Translations under genes and position numbers: made by a program | In this document: positions 16,992-25,217 of the stretch, in pieces | Layout: every line of letters starts with the position of its first letter | Position numbering within the stretch: the first letter of the stretch is position 1 | NCBI GenBank assembly: GCA_002897935.1 | Contig: BDTA01000042.1 | Coordinates: 1-33,819, forward strand | Reading direction: 5' to 3' | From: a bacterium BMS3Abin08 | GTDB lineage: Bacteria > Nitrospirota > Thermodesulfovibrionia > Thermodesulfovibrionales > JdFR-85 | Length of the DNA: 33,819 nucleotides | Notes under the pieces: generated by a model | Told to the model about the DNA's origin: nothing | What the model saw: the letters and a program-made list of their open reading frames with translations, nothing else | Databases searched by the model: none

Positions 16992-17114
16992 TAGTGTCGC
17001 GTCAACTCTCAATAGTCATTCCGGCTTGTCCGGAATCAAAGAGGAGTATGATTCCCGACGTAGCGGGAATGACAATTCAAACACCCCGACATTACCAAGG
17101 TTGACACGACAGTA
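16992..17114. mobile_element. TA-flanked MITE, copy 1
   Basis: The left end TA-GTGTCGCGTCAAC and right end GTTGACACGACAG-TA are inverted with two mismatches, and TA stands on both outer sides, as left by IS630/Tc1-mariner-type insertion. The inside has the dispersed inverted repeat GTCATTCCGG...GCGGGAATGAC. A 208-bp relative is at 25010-25217. There is no coding capacity. It sits in the operon between the corrinoid protein and its activator, where its hairpins could weaken read-through. Confidence 0.75.
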
Positions 17115-17164
17115 GTTTACTTTGAGCAGCACAATCAAAATCGAAGAAGGAGGTTCGTGTTCTT

Positions 17165-19120
17165 ATGAAGGAGCATACCGTGATCCTGCAGCCGTCGGGA
17201 AGACGTGGCAAAGTCCCCGAAGGAACCACCATCCTTGAGGCTGCCAGAAGGCTGGGGGTGGGTATAGAAGCAGTCTGTGGGGAGAAGATGGTTTGTGGAA
17301 AATGCAGGGTAAAAATAATGGAGGGCCGCTTTACCAAAGAGGGAATAACGTCATCGATGAGCCATCTGACCGGACGTGCAGAAAAGGAAAAGAAGATACT
17401 GAAACACAGGGAGACAAAAGAAGGAGTCCGCCTGGCATGTTCTACTGAAATCCTTGGGGATATACTCGTTTTTGTCCCTGAGGCAAGCCGGACAGGTGAA
17501 CAGGTGGTACGGAAGGAAGCGGGGAAGATCAAGGTACGCTTAAAGCCGGCTGTCAGAAAGTATTATGTTGAACTGTCCACTCCATCCCTCGATGACCCTC
17601 TCGGGGACTTTGAACGCCTTAAGGATGCCCTTGCAAAAGAATACGGGCTTAAGAAACTCAAACTTGATTTCGGTGTTCTTCAGAAACTGCCGGATATCCT
17701 CAGGAAGTCGGACTGGAGGGTTACAGTAACGGTATGGCAGGGTTGCGAAGTAATACGTGTAGAGCCCGGGAAGGAGGACGTTAATATTGGCCTTGCAGTG
17801 GATATCGGCTCAACCACGGTGGCAGGCTACCTGACCGACCTCAATACAGGAGAGGTACTCACAACAGAGTCCTTGATGAATCCACAGGTAAAGTACGGTG
17901 AAGACGTTATGTCCCGAATAACACACTGTATGCTGAATGAGGACAGCGGCCTTAAGGAACTCCGGCAGACAATTATCGATGGATTAAATACCATCATAAA
18001 GAAGGCCGTGAAGAGAATTTCCCGCTTACCCGAGGACATAAGTGAGATGACCATCGTAGGCAACACCGCCATGCACCACATGTTGCTCGGTATCAATCCG
18101 GAGTTTATGGGGGTTGCCCCCTTCACCCCGGCCATACATGAATCCATTGATATAAAAGCCGGGCGTCTGGGATTGCATATGCTCCCCACAGGCAATGTAC
18201 ACATTCTGCCCATTGAAGCCGGGTTTGTCGGTGCCGATAACGTGGGGTGCCTCCTTGCCGATGCACCACACAAACGAAGTGAGATAACCCTGCTGATAGA
18301 CATCGGGACGAATGGAGAGCTTATACTCGGGAATAAGGAGAGGCTCATCTCCTCCTCCTGCGCTACAGGGCCTGCCCTCGAAGGTGCCCAGATAGAGTAT
18401 GGAATGCGCGCGGCACCCGGTGCACTTGAGAAAATCAAGATTGATCCCGGCACATATGAAGTGCATTACAAGGTGATAGGGAACGACAACTGGAGTGACG
18501 GTAAAAGGAATATGCAGGCAAAGGGTATATGCGGCTCAGGGATTATAGACGGTATTGCCGAGATGTTCCTTGCCGGCATAATCAAGAAGAACGGACGGAT
18601 AAACCCGGAAATACAGTCTTCCCGACTCAGGAAAAGCGCAAAGGGGATGGCTGAGTTTGTTATTGCCTGGGGCCATGAGACTTCAATTGGTGAGGATATC
18701 GTTATCACGCAGAAAGATATACGGGCTATTCAGCTTGCCAAGGGGGCGCTTTATGCAGGATGTTTGATTATGATGAGGGAATTGGGAATTAAGAGCTTCG
18801 ACCGCCTGGTCATTGCAGGTGCCTTCGGAAACCATATAAATAAGTTCTCTGCAATGGCAATGGGGATGTTCCCTGACTGTGAACCTGATAAGGTGCAGAC
18901 GATCGGCAATGCCGCTGGGGACGGTGCGCGTATAGCTCTGTTGAATGTGAACAAGAGGCGTGAGGCATATGATATCGCGAGAAGGGTTGAGTATATCGAA
19001 TTGGGGTTAGAAGAGGATTTTAATGACCGTTTCTGCGAGGCGATGCAGTTCCCGCACATGTTCGACGAGTTTTCTCATCTTGCGGGTATGTTACCTGTTG
19101 AGTATAAAGAGGCCATGTAA
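17165..19120 (+). CDS. Reductive activator of corrinoid enzymes (RACE; ASKHA, DUF4445)
   Basis: ATP-dependent reductase that returns inactive Co(II) corrinoid protein to Co(I). It is 651 residues. An N-terminal [2Fe-2S] ferredoxin domain has C38, C44, C47 and C92 (AVCGEKMVCGKC...RLACSTE). A linker domain runs to about 200. The C-terminal ASKHA ATPase region starts LAVDIGSTTVAGYLTDL and includes TIVGNTAMHHMLLG, LLIDIGTNGE, a Ser-rich SSSCATGPALEGAQI and VIAGAFGNHI. GGAGG stands 11 nt before the ATG. RACE genes accompany corrinoid methyltransferases of acetogens and methylotrophs. The target is surely the corrinoid protein just upstream. Confidence 0.95.
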   Translation: MKEHTVILQPSGRRGKVPEGTTILEAARRLGVGIEAVCGEKMVCGKCRVKIMEGRFTKEGITSSMSHLTGRAEKEKKILKHRETKEGVRLACSTEILGDILVFVPEASRTGEQVVRKEAGKIKVRLKPAVRKYYVELSTPSLDDPLGDFERLKDALAKEYGLKKLKLDFGVLQKLPDILRKSDWRVTVTVWQGCEVIRVEPGKEDVNIGLAVDIGSTTVAGYLTDLNTGEVLTTESLMNPQVKYGEDVMSRITHCMLNEDSGLKELRQTIIDGLNTIIKKAVKRISRLPEDISEMTIVGNTAMHHMLLGINPEFMGVAPFTPAIHESIDIKAGRLGLHMLPTGNVHILPIEAGFVGADNVGCLLADAPHKRSEITLLIDIGTNGELILGNKERLISSSCATGPALEGAQIEYGMRAAPGALEKIKIDPGTYEVHYKVIGNDNWSDGKRNMQAKGICGSGIIDGIAEMFLAGIIKKNGRINPEIQSSRLRKSAKGMAEFVIAWGHETSIGEDIVITQKDIRAIQLAKGALYAGCLIMMRELGIKSFDRLVIAGAFGNHINKFSAMAMGMFPDCEPDKVQTIGNAAGDGARIALLNVNKRREAYDIARRVEYIELGLEEDFNDRFCEAMQFPHMFDEFSHLAGMLPVEYKEAM

Positions 19121-19179
19121 GTACACTAAGCCTTATACAGGCCATACCTTTTACGGTGCCTGTATGAAAGGAGGAAATT

Positions 19180-19365
19180 ATGAAGGTGAAGTATCTGGGG
19201 GAAACAAGAAACTTTCAGACCGTCAAGGGAGGAGAGAAAAAGATCGACAATGGTATGGAGCTTGAGTGCATGGAAAAGGAGTACCAGTCTCAAGCTGTGG
19301 TGAGGGTAGTGCTTGATACGGGAGAACATGTGAAAATAAAGAGATCAGAGCTGCAGAGAGTTTAG
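19180..19365 (+). CDS. Small hypothetical protein after RACE
   Basis: A 61-residue basic protein with an excellent ribosome site (AAAGGAGGAAATT then ATG) 60 nt after the RACE stop. Two beta-like stretches (MKVKYLG and AVVRVVLDTGEHVKIKRSEL) suggest a small beta-barrel or SH3-like fold. There are no Cys pairs or signal peptide. The strong translation signal and a hairpin directly after its stop support a real last gene of the cluster. I do not recognise the family. Confidence 0.65.
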   Translation: MKVKYLGETRNFQTVKGGEKKIDNGMELECMEKEYQSQAVVRVVLDTGEHVKIKRSELQRV

Positions 19366-19372
19366 GCCTTGT

Positions 19373-19417
19373 TAAAGGGGGCTTCTATTACAGCATATGG
19401 CGTAGAAGCTCCCTTTA
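19373..19417 (+). terminator. Hairpin ending the corrinoid cluster
   Basis: TAAAGGGGGCTTCTA (19373-19387) pairs with TAGAAGCTCCCTTTA (19403-19417): 15 pairs including one G-U, with a 15-nt loop. It starts 8 nt after the small gene. The T-run is poor, so intrinsic termination is probable rather than certain. Confidence 0.55.
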
Positions 19418-19515
19418 GTACCTGTTAACACACAGAGATTCCCTGAATTGCCGATAGAGATTCCATCAATCCATGAAAAGGGCTGGTGGGTCAAACGTCG
19501 GATTTGGGAGGGATC

Positions 19516-19543
19516 TTGACTTAACGGAAGAGATTATTATTTA
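19516..19543 (+). promoter_or_regulatory. Candidate promoter of the riboswitch-btuBFCD operon
   Basis: TTGACT (19516-19521), 16-nt spacer, TATTTA (19538-19543). The start near 19550 would lie just before the first stem of the riboswitch leader (TAAAGG/CCCTTATC region). The -10 is weak. Confidence 0.4.
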
Positions 19544-19584
19544 ATGATTAATGTCAGATAAAGGACTTTCCCTTATCTGGCACA

Positions 19585-19800
19585 GATGGGGGTGGGAAGA
19601 GGGGTGAGTCCTGAGTGGTGAATTGTTTTTTTCTGACTTACTGAGTCACTTGATCTAATTCACTGATTTAAGGCAAATCCCCCGCTGCCCCGCAGCCGTG
19701 AAGGGAACGAAAGCCCACGGAGCCACTGGTCAATTACCGTTTAAACGGTAATACCGGGAAGGCGGGTGAGTAGGATGCCCTGAGCCGGAAGACCCTCCCA
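19585..19800 (+). promoter_or_regulatory. Cobalamin (AdoCbl/B12) riboswitch upstream of btuB
   Basis: The core shows the conserved order of B12 aptamers: GGGAAGAGGGGTGAGTCC (about 19593-19610), AATCCCCCGCTGCCCCGC (19676-19693), GAAGGCGGG-like stem (19758-19767) and the B12 box GAGCCGGAAGACC (19782-19794). The coding start lies 28 nt beyond. After the aptamer, CCTC (19811-19814) can pair with GAGG (19819-19822) inside the ribosome site GGGAGGAG, so B12 binding probably blocks translation of btuB. The leader 19418-19828 contains no gene. Confidence 0.92.
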
Positions 19801-19828
19801 TCTGAAATTTCCTCGCGGGAGGAGTTCG

Positions 19829-21925
19829 ATGAAACGTAATCCAAGACCCATTTTTTCAAGTCCTTTCGTTTTAGCCCCAAAAACAGTGAAGGCCCTTTTC
19901 ACGCCGTTTCTCAATTATCTTGATGCAGGGAGACTCCTCATGTTTCCCGCAAGCATCATCCTATCTCTCGCCCTTATGGTATCCGCTGTATCGGCCGGTA
20001 CCGCAGACAGGGAGGGAGATGAGACAATTGATGTAGGGGAGATCGTTGTTACTGCAACGAGGTATGAGGAGCAGATCTCCGGTATACCGGCAAATGTTAC
20101 CGTGATTACAGAGGATGAGATAAAAAACTCAACTGCCCGTGACATCCCTGACCTCCTGAGAACGGAGGTTGGAATTCAGGTGACCGACATCACCGGAAAC
20201 GGGAGGAATCTCAATGTTGATGTAAGAGGGTTCGGTGAAACGGCTCCACTCAATACCCTGGTGCTCGTTGACGGAAGAAGGGTGAATCAGGCAGACCTGA
20301 GCGGGGCTGACTGGATACAGATACCCCTGGACAGGGTAAAGCGGATTGAGATAATCCGGGGTGGCCGCGGCAGCGTCCTTTATGGCGACAATGCAGCGGG
20401 AGGTGTTATTAATATCATTACCAGGAGCGGTAATAAATTCAGGACCGGTGGCGAGCTTGCCTACGGGAGCTATGATACATTCAGGGGTAACGGCTTTGTA
20501 GGCGGGACCTCTGGGGATCTCTCATATTATCTGTCCGGCAGCTATTCGTCTACCGACGGGTACAGGGAAAACAGTAATTCCGAATCAAAAGACTTCGGCA
20601 CAAAGCTCGATTACTACATAGGAGACTCCCTCAGGTTAGGCCTGAGCAGCGGGTATCACAAGGACAACACCGGCCTGCCCGGAGCCCTTAGGGAGAGTGA
20701 TCTTGATTCAGGGGTTTCAAGAAGGGATTCGTTGAACCCGAAAGACTTTGCCGACACCGAGGACTACTATGTAACGTTTACCCCCCAGGTCTACTTCCTG
20801 GATGAAAGTTACTTTAAGGTGGAGACCTCTTACAGAAAGAGGAGTTTTCTCTCCTTTGCATCCTTTGCAGATGGTAATTTTACGGGTGATACGGAGATCG
20901 ATACCATAGCCATCTCACCCCAGCTTCTCCTGAAGGGAAAGATAGGCGGGATCCCCAATACCCTGACAGCGGGTTTCGATTATCAGAAGGCCAAGGAGGA
21001 CATACTCAATGATTCGCTCTTCTTCGGCACCCGTACCCTGGGTAATTTCAGACTGGAGAAAGAGAACTATGGCTACTATATACATGACCGGGCGACGGTA
21101 ACAGATGGCCTGGAGGTCTCGGGCGGGTACCGTTTTGACAGTGCTGATTTCTCCTTCAGCCCCAGCACACCCGACAGCACAACCCTTGACCAGAACCTCT
21201 TTACCCTCGGTATAAATTACAGATACCAAAAAGACTCCCATGTATATGCAAGCTATTCGAGGAGCTTCAGGTATCCTGTGCTGGACGAACTCTTCAGCTT
21301 TTTTACCAATACGCTTGATACAGGCCTGGTCCAGCAGACCTCGAATGACTATGAAATAGGGCTGAGGCACCGGTTTAATGATGCCGTTTCCGCTTCAATA
21401 AACGTCTTCAGGATTGACACGGATGATGAGATCTTCTTTAACCCCATGACCTATGCGAATGAGAACCTTGACGGGACCACAAGGCGTCAGGGGCTTGAGG
21501 TCTCCTTTGAAACAAAGGCCCTTGACTGGCTCTCCCTGGGGGGGAGTTATACCTACACGGATGCCACGATCAGGGGCGGACAGTTTGAGGGGAATGATAT
21601 TCCCGGTGTCCCCAGACACAAGGCAACCCTGAATACCCTCCTCACATTCAAGGGTGGGATCAGTATGCGGCTGAGCGGTGTTTACACAGGTGAGAGGGCC
21701 TTTATAAGTGACTTCAACAATGAGTTCGACCGTCAGAAAGGCCATATTATCTTTAATGCAAAGGTGATGTACCGGTGGAAGAAGATGACGGCATTTGTTG
21801 ATGTATTAAATATCACGAACAAAGAATACTCCGAATACGGTGTGATTTCCGGGTTTCCAGCGGAGAAGGCATTTTATCCCTCCCCCAAGAGAAACTTTCT
21901 TGTCGGGGTAAGGGTGGAACTCTAA
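19829..21925 (+). CDS. btuB: TonB-dependent vitamin B12 outer-membrane receptor
   Basis: Outer-membrane transporter for cobalamin, 698 residues. An unusually long N-terminal leader (first hydrophobic core at about 38-56, MFPASIILSLALMVSAVSAG) precedes a TonB box-like IDVGEIVVTATR. The plug domain follows (about 75-190, with LVLVDGRRVNQ, IEIIRGGRGSVLYGDNAAGGVINI). The 22-strand barrel runs to the terminal NFLVGVRVEL. GGGAGGAG sits 4-5 nt before ATG 19829; an internal ATG at 19940 would give a normal-length signal peptide but has no such site. B12 is assigned because of the riboswitch and the following btuFCD, since sequence alone cannot exclude a siderophore receptor. Confidence 0.9.
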   Translation: MKRNPRPIFSSPFVLAPKTVKALFTPFLNYLDAGRLLMFPASIILSLALMVSAVSAGTADREGDETIDVGEIVVTATRYEEQISGIPANVTVITEDEIKNSTARDIPDLLRTEVGIQVTDITGNGRNLNVDVRGFGETAPLNTLVLVDGRRVNQADLSGADWIQIPLDRVKRIEIIRGGRGSVLYGDNAAGGVINIITRSGNKFRTGGELAYGSYDTFRGNGFVGGTSGDLSYYLSGSYSSTDGYRENSNSESKDFGTKLDYYIGDSLRLGLSSGYHKDNTGLPGALRESDLDSGVSRRDSLNPKDFADTEDYYVTFTPQVYFLDESYFKVETSYRKRSFLSFASFADGNFTGDTEIDTIAISPQLLLKGKIGGIPNTLTAGFDYQKAKEDILNDSLFFGTRTLGNFRLEKENYGYYIHDRATVTDGLEVSGGYRFDSADFSFSPSTPDSTTLDQNLFTLGINYRYQKDSHVYASYSRSFRYPVLDELFSFFTNTLDTGLVQQTSNDYEIGLRHRFNDAVSASINVFRIDTDDEIFFNPMTYANENLDGTTRRQGLEVSFETKALDWLSLGGSYTYTDATIRGGQFEGNDIPGVPRHKATLNTLLTFKGGISMRLSGVYTGERAFISDFNNEFDRQKGHIIFNAKVMYRWKKMTAFVDVLNITNKEYSEYGVISGFPAEKAFYPSPKRNFLVGVRVEL

Positions 21926-21961
21926 ATCCGGTTTCGGGGAGGAAAGAGGTTCGGTTTCGGA

Positions 21962-22828
21962 ATAAAAAAGATACTGTTATGCGTATGCCTGTGCCTGACT
22001 TTTGCAGGGAATGCCTACGCCTATACATACGACAGGATAATCTCCCTCGCCCCCAGTATAACGGAGATACTCTTTTCTCTCGGTCTTGATGACAGGATAG
22101 TCGCTGTAACGAACTTCTGCGACTATCCGCCCGAGGCAAGGAAAAAGCCAAAGATCGGGGGTATGTCCAACCCGTCACTTGAGGCGGTAATCGCGTTAAA
22201 ACCCGACGTCGTTGTGCTTACCAAGGACGGAAACCCTAAGGAGTTTGAAAGGCGTCTGAGGAGCCTCAATGTAAGGACCTATGTGTTCAGTGCAACAAGG
22301 ATCGCCGATCTCCCCGCTGAAATTCTGAAGATGGGGAAATTCCTCGGTGTAGAAGTGCGTGCCAGGGACCTTGCCGGCAGGATCGAATCGGAATTCAATC
22401 ACTACAGGAATGCCTACAAAAAGCCATCGGGGAAGCGGGCGGTCTTTATTGTCTGGCCTGAGCCCCTTCTGGTTGCCGGGCCTGATACAGCGGTGGATGA
22501 TGCGCTCAGGCTGCTCGGCTGGGGAAACGTGGCCTCAGGGGCAAGGGCCCGGTATCCCAGGTATTCAATTGAAGAACTGATTCTTCAGGCCCCCGACGTG
22601 ATACTGATAGGCAAGGGACATAAGGATATGAAGGCCCTCTCCGGAAGGCTCCTCAAGCGCCTAAATGTCCTAAAGGCAGTAAAAAACGGCAGGGTATATT
22701 ATACCGGTGATTTTCTATACAGGCTTGGTCCAAGGGTGATTGAAGGGATCCGGGAGCTTGAGGGGATACTCTATAATAAATCCGGTGCTAAAGAGACAGG
22801 CATATCCGGCAATGGACTGCACGATTGA
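21962..22828 (+). CDS. btuF: Periplasmic cobalamin-binding protein, apparent ATA start
   Basis: Substrate-binding protein of the B12 ABC importer, about 288 residues. Reading the frame upstream from ATG 22163 gives IKKILLCVCLCLTFAGNAYA (a signal peptide), then DRIISLAPSITEILFSLGL, the classic BtuF opening. The internal ATG would delete the signal and the N-terminal lobe. The frame is open back to 21926 but contains no ATG, GTG or TTG; ATA at 21962 stands where Met should be. AGAGG lies about 12 nt upstream. Either AUA is used, or one base is mutated or misread. The last region (GRVYYTGDFLYRLGPRVIEGI) is typical. It starts 36 nt after btuB and shares its riboswitch. Confidence 0.8.
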   Translation: MKKILLCVCLCLTFAGNAYAYTYDRIISLAPSITEILFSLGLDDRIVAVTNFCDYPPEARKKPKIGGMSNPSLEAVIALKPDVVVLTKDGNPKEFERRLRSLNVRTYVFSATRIADLPAEILKMGKFLGVEVRARDLAGRIESEFNHYRNAYKKPSGKRAVFIVWPEPLLVAGPDTAVDDALRLLGWGNVASGARARYPRYSIEELILQAPDVILIGKGHKDMKALSGRLLKRLNVLKAVKNGRVYYTGDFLYRLGPRVIEGIRELEGILYNKSGAKETGISGNGLHD

Positions 22829-22933
22829 TCCTGCACGGCCTTGAATTTTCCATAGGATTCTTCGGGCTACCCATCGCATGCCGGCCCATGGTTCCGACCA
22901 TAGAAGATAACGTTCTCAGAGAGGTATCTTGAG

Positions 22934-23896
22934 TTGAAAAGAAGAATGATAATTCTGATGGTTGTCTCAACGGTCCTGGTACTGATCTCAATAGTCGCCG
23001 GTCCCCGTTTTATTAATCCATTCAGCCTGAATGATACCACATGGGAGATTCTCTTCAGGATCAGATTGCCGAGGGTGGTTGTTGCAATGCTGATGGGCTC
23101 TGCCCTCGGGGCCTCGGGTGCAATACTTCAGGGGATCCTGAGGAACCCCCTCGCTGATCCCTATATCCTCGGTATATCGAGTGGTGCAGCCCTGATGGCA
23201 GTGCTGGGTATCCTGCTCGGGAGCACCGTCTTTGGAGCACTGACAGTCCCTATCCTTGCATTCATAGGCTCTGTGCTGACAGGCGTGACCGTTGGTGCGC
23301 TTGGATACAGGAGGGGGAAGATCTGGCCGGAAAGGCTCCTCCTTGCAGGGGTAGGCATCGGGTTCCTCCTCACAGCAGTGCTTATGCTGATGATGAGTGT
23401 AGCATCAGACCAGGGGATCAGGAGGGCGATCCTCTGGATATTCGGCGATCTCTCCCTTGCAGACTGGACCATGATACCATATGGATTTTTTTTCATACTT
23501 ACCGGCTTTGTCATCTCCCTATGGAGATACAAGGGGCTGAATGCCCTGATGCTCGGGGATGATATTGCCCATAGTCTCGGCTTTGCCCCATCGAGAGAGC
23601 GGCTGATACTCTTTGTTTCAGTGGGACTTATGGTTGCGGCCTCGGTTTCGCTGGGCGGGGTGGTCGGATTTGTCGGCCTTCTGATCCCGCATATTGTGCG
23701 GTTCTTTGTGGGTTCGGACAATAAGCTCCTTGTCCCCCTCTCGGCAGTTGCCGGTGGCGCTATGCTCTGCGTTGCCGATATGATTGGAAGAAGCGTCATG
23801 GCACCGATGGAACTGCCGGCAGGATTAATCACCGCAGTACTTGGTGCGCCATATTTCCTCTATCTCCTCAGGAGGAAAGAGATACTCGGGGTGTAG
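22934..23896 (+). CDS. btuC: Cobalamin ABC transporter permease (BtuC/FecCD family)
   Basis: Inner-membrane permease, 320 residues with about ten hydrophobic segments. It carries the family blocks RLPRVVVAMLMGSALGASGA, LRNPLADPYILGISSGA and GGVVGFVGLLIPHIVRFFVG. TTG at 22934 is the likely start because GAGAGG lies 9 nt before it; ATG 22946 is the alternative. A 105-nt spacer without a gene follows btuF. It should dimerise and bind BtuD through the loop near the third block. B12 specificity comes from the riboswitch-led operon; FecCD-type iron permeases look alike. Confidence 0.92.
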   Translation: MKRRMIILMVVSTVLVLISIVAGPRFINPFSLNDTTWEILFRIRLPRVVVAMLMGSALGASGAILQGILRNPLADPYILGISSGAALMAVLGILLGSTVFGALTVPILAFIGSVLTGVTVGALGYRRGKIWPERLLLAGVGIGFLLTAVLMLMMSVASDQGIRRAILWIFGDLSLADWTMIPYGFFFILTGFVISLWRYKGLNALMLGDDIAHSLGFAPSRERLILFVSVGLMVAASVSLGGVVGFVGLLIPHIVRFFVGSDNKLLVPLSAVAGGAMLCVADMIGRSVMAPMELPAGLITAVLGAPYFLYLLRRKEILGV

Positions 23897-23897
23897 T

Positions 23898-24644
23898 ATG
23901 ACGATTCTGGAATTGAGGAAGGTCTCGTTCTCTTATGAAAAGTCTTCCTTTATAAACAAACTCTCCCTGTCCATTAAAGAGGGTGAGTTTGCAGGGATTA
24001 TAGGGGCAAACGGGTCAGGGAAATCAACGATACTGAAGCTCTCTGCGGGTATACTAAACCCCTCGGATGGTGAGGTGCTTCTCTGGAACAAGCCCATACG
24101 CCGGTACCGTGGTAAGGACAGGGCAAAGCTCATAAGCTACCTGCCTCAGATGCTCGACAGCAATCTGCCTTTCAGGGTGAGGGAACTGGTAAGCATGGGG
24201 CTTTATCCCTATGATATCCCGCCGGAACTCACACCTGATGAGGCAATAGAAGTGGTGGGACTCCGGAATAAGAAGGACTCCCCTGTTACGGAATTGAGCG
24301 GGGGGGAGAGAAGACGGGTCTTCATTGCCATGACGCTCCAGCAGGGAGCGGGTGCTCTACTCCTTGATGAGCCACTTGCAAACCTTGATATCAGGTACCA
24401 GATTGAACTTATAAGATTACTCAAGGGGTTGAGGATAGAGAAGGGCATATCCGTTCTGATGGCCCTCCATGACATCAATATGGCCTTTCTCTTTGATACC
24501 GTTCATGTCATCAAGGAAGGAAGGCTTCTTATATCGGGTAACCCTGAAGAGACTATCACGGAACAGGTATTGCATGAGGCCTTTGGTGTGGATGTCAATA
24601 TTTACAGACAGGAAGATGGAACGTTTTCCTTTGGGTATAAATGA
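23898..24644 (+). CDS. btuD: Cobalamin ABC transporter ATPase
   Basis: Cytoplasmic ATP-binding subunit, 248 residues from ATG 23898, one base after the btuC stop. It has Walker A GANGSGKST (36-44), Q-loop LPQ, signature LSGGERR (133-139), Walker B LLLDEP (154-159) and switch His in ALHDINMA. A longer frame begins inside btuC but is not needed. The stop overlaps the next gene by ATGA. It energises BtuC for uptake of cobalamin captured by BtuF. Confidence 0.94.
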   Translation: MTILELRKVSFSYEKSSFINKLSLSIKEGEFAGIIGANGSGKSTILKLSAGILNPSDGEVLLWNKPIRRYRGKDRAKLISYLPQMLDSNLPFRVRELVSMGLYPYDIPPELTPDEAIEVVGLRNKKDSPVTELSGGERRRVFIAMTLQQGAGALLLDEPLANLDIRYQIELIRLLKGLRIEKGISVLMALHDINMAFLFDTVHVIKEGRLLISGNPEETITEQVLHEAFGVDVNIYRQEDGTFSFGYK

Positions 24645-25006
24645 AGGACGCAAAGTTTGGAGTCAATGAAGAAAAGGTCGCTGCCCTAAGGGAACGGATG
24701 GAACTGCTCGGTATCAAAGAAGCGGAGATAGTTGAGAAATTCGTCCGTTCACAGGGACATGGCGGCCAGAAGGTAAATAAGACCTCTACCTGCGTATATC
24801 TGAAACACCTGCCTACAGGAATCGAGGTCAAGTGTCAGAAAAGCCGCTCCCAGCCCCTAAACCGCTTTTTCGCGAGAAGGATACTTATGGAAAAGATAGA
24901 GGCCGAAATGCTTGGAAAGAACAGCCCCGAAGAAAAGAAGAGACAGGGTATACGGAAACAGAAGGCCAGGAGGAAAAAGAGGGCAAAGGAAAAGCGCACA
25001 GTGTAG
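24641..25006 (+). CDS. RF-1-domain peptidyl-tRNA hydrolase / release-factor-like protein (GGQ)
   Basis: A 121-residue single-domain release factor homologue with the catalytic GGQ at 41-43 (SQGHGGQKVNKTST) and a Lys/Arg-rich C-terminal tail suited to ribosome binding. It lacks the codon-recognition domains of RF1/RF2, like ArfB and C12orf65-type rescue factors. The start overlaps btuD by ATGA, so it is co-translated with the B12 operon, probably by chance of gene order. Rescue of stalled ribosomes is the likely role. A TA-flanked MITE begins five bases after the stop. Confidence 0.9.
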   Translation: MKDAKFGVNEEKVAALRERMELLGIKEAEIVEKFVRSQGHGGQKVNKTSTCVYLKHLPTGIEVKCQKSRSQPLNRFFARRILMEKIEAEMLGKNSPEEKKRQGIRKQKARRKKRAKEKRTV

Positions 25007-25009
25007 TAC

Positions 25010-25217
25010 TACTGTCGCGTCAACTCTCAATTGTCATTCCGGCTTGTCCGGAATCGTTCATAGCGCATAGGGCATAGCGCATAGCATTCGTTTTTCTGTC
25101 ATTCCGGCTTGTCCGGAATCTAAGAGGAGTATGATTCCCGATCCCCGACAGGCGAGGACAGGCTCAGCGGGAATGACAATTCAAACACCCCGACATTACA
25201 AGGTTGACACGACACTA
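25010..25217. mobile_element. TA-flanked MITE, copy 2 (expanded)
   Basis: Same ends as the 16992 element: TA-CTGTCGCGTCAAC at 25010 and GTTGACACGACAC-TA at 25217. It is 85 bp longer, with a second copy of the GTCATTCCGGCTTGTC block and a small GCGCATAGGGCATA repeat tract (25048-25087). It fills the gap between convergent genes, and the right-hand TA plus one element base form the TAG of the GT9 gene on the minus strand (25217-25215). Its hairpins may end transcription from both sides. Confidence 0.8.

Noticed and set aside
16266-17012. Long minus-strand frame across the corrinoid protein gene
   Set aside because: It is the antisense shadow of a well-defined B12-binding gene; no motifs or ribosome site. 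Similar antisense frames at 5557-6198, 17827-18453 and 23161-23832 were dropped for the same reason.
22163-22828. btuF starting at the internal ATG
   Set aside because: This would remove the signal peptide and the SLAPSITEIL region that all such binding proteins need.
19829-24644. Siderophore uptake system
   Set aside because: The permease and receptor families overlap, but the cobalamin riboswitch in the leader decides for B12.
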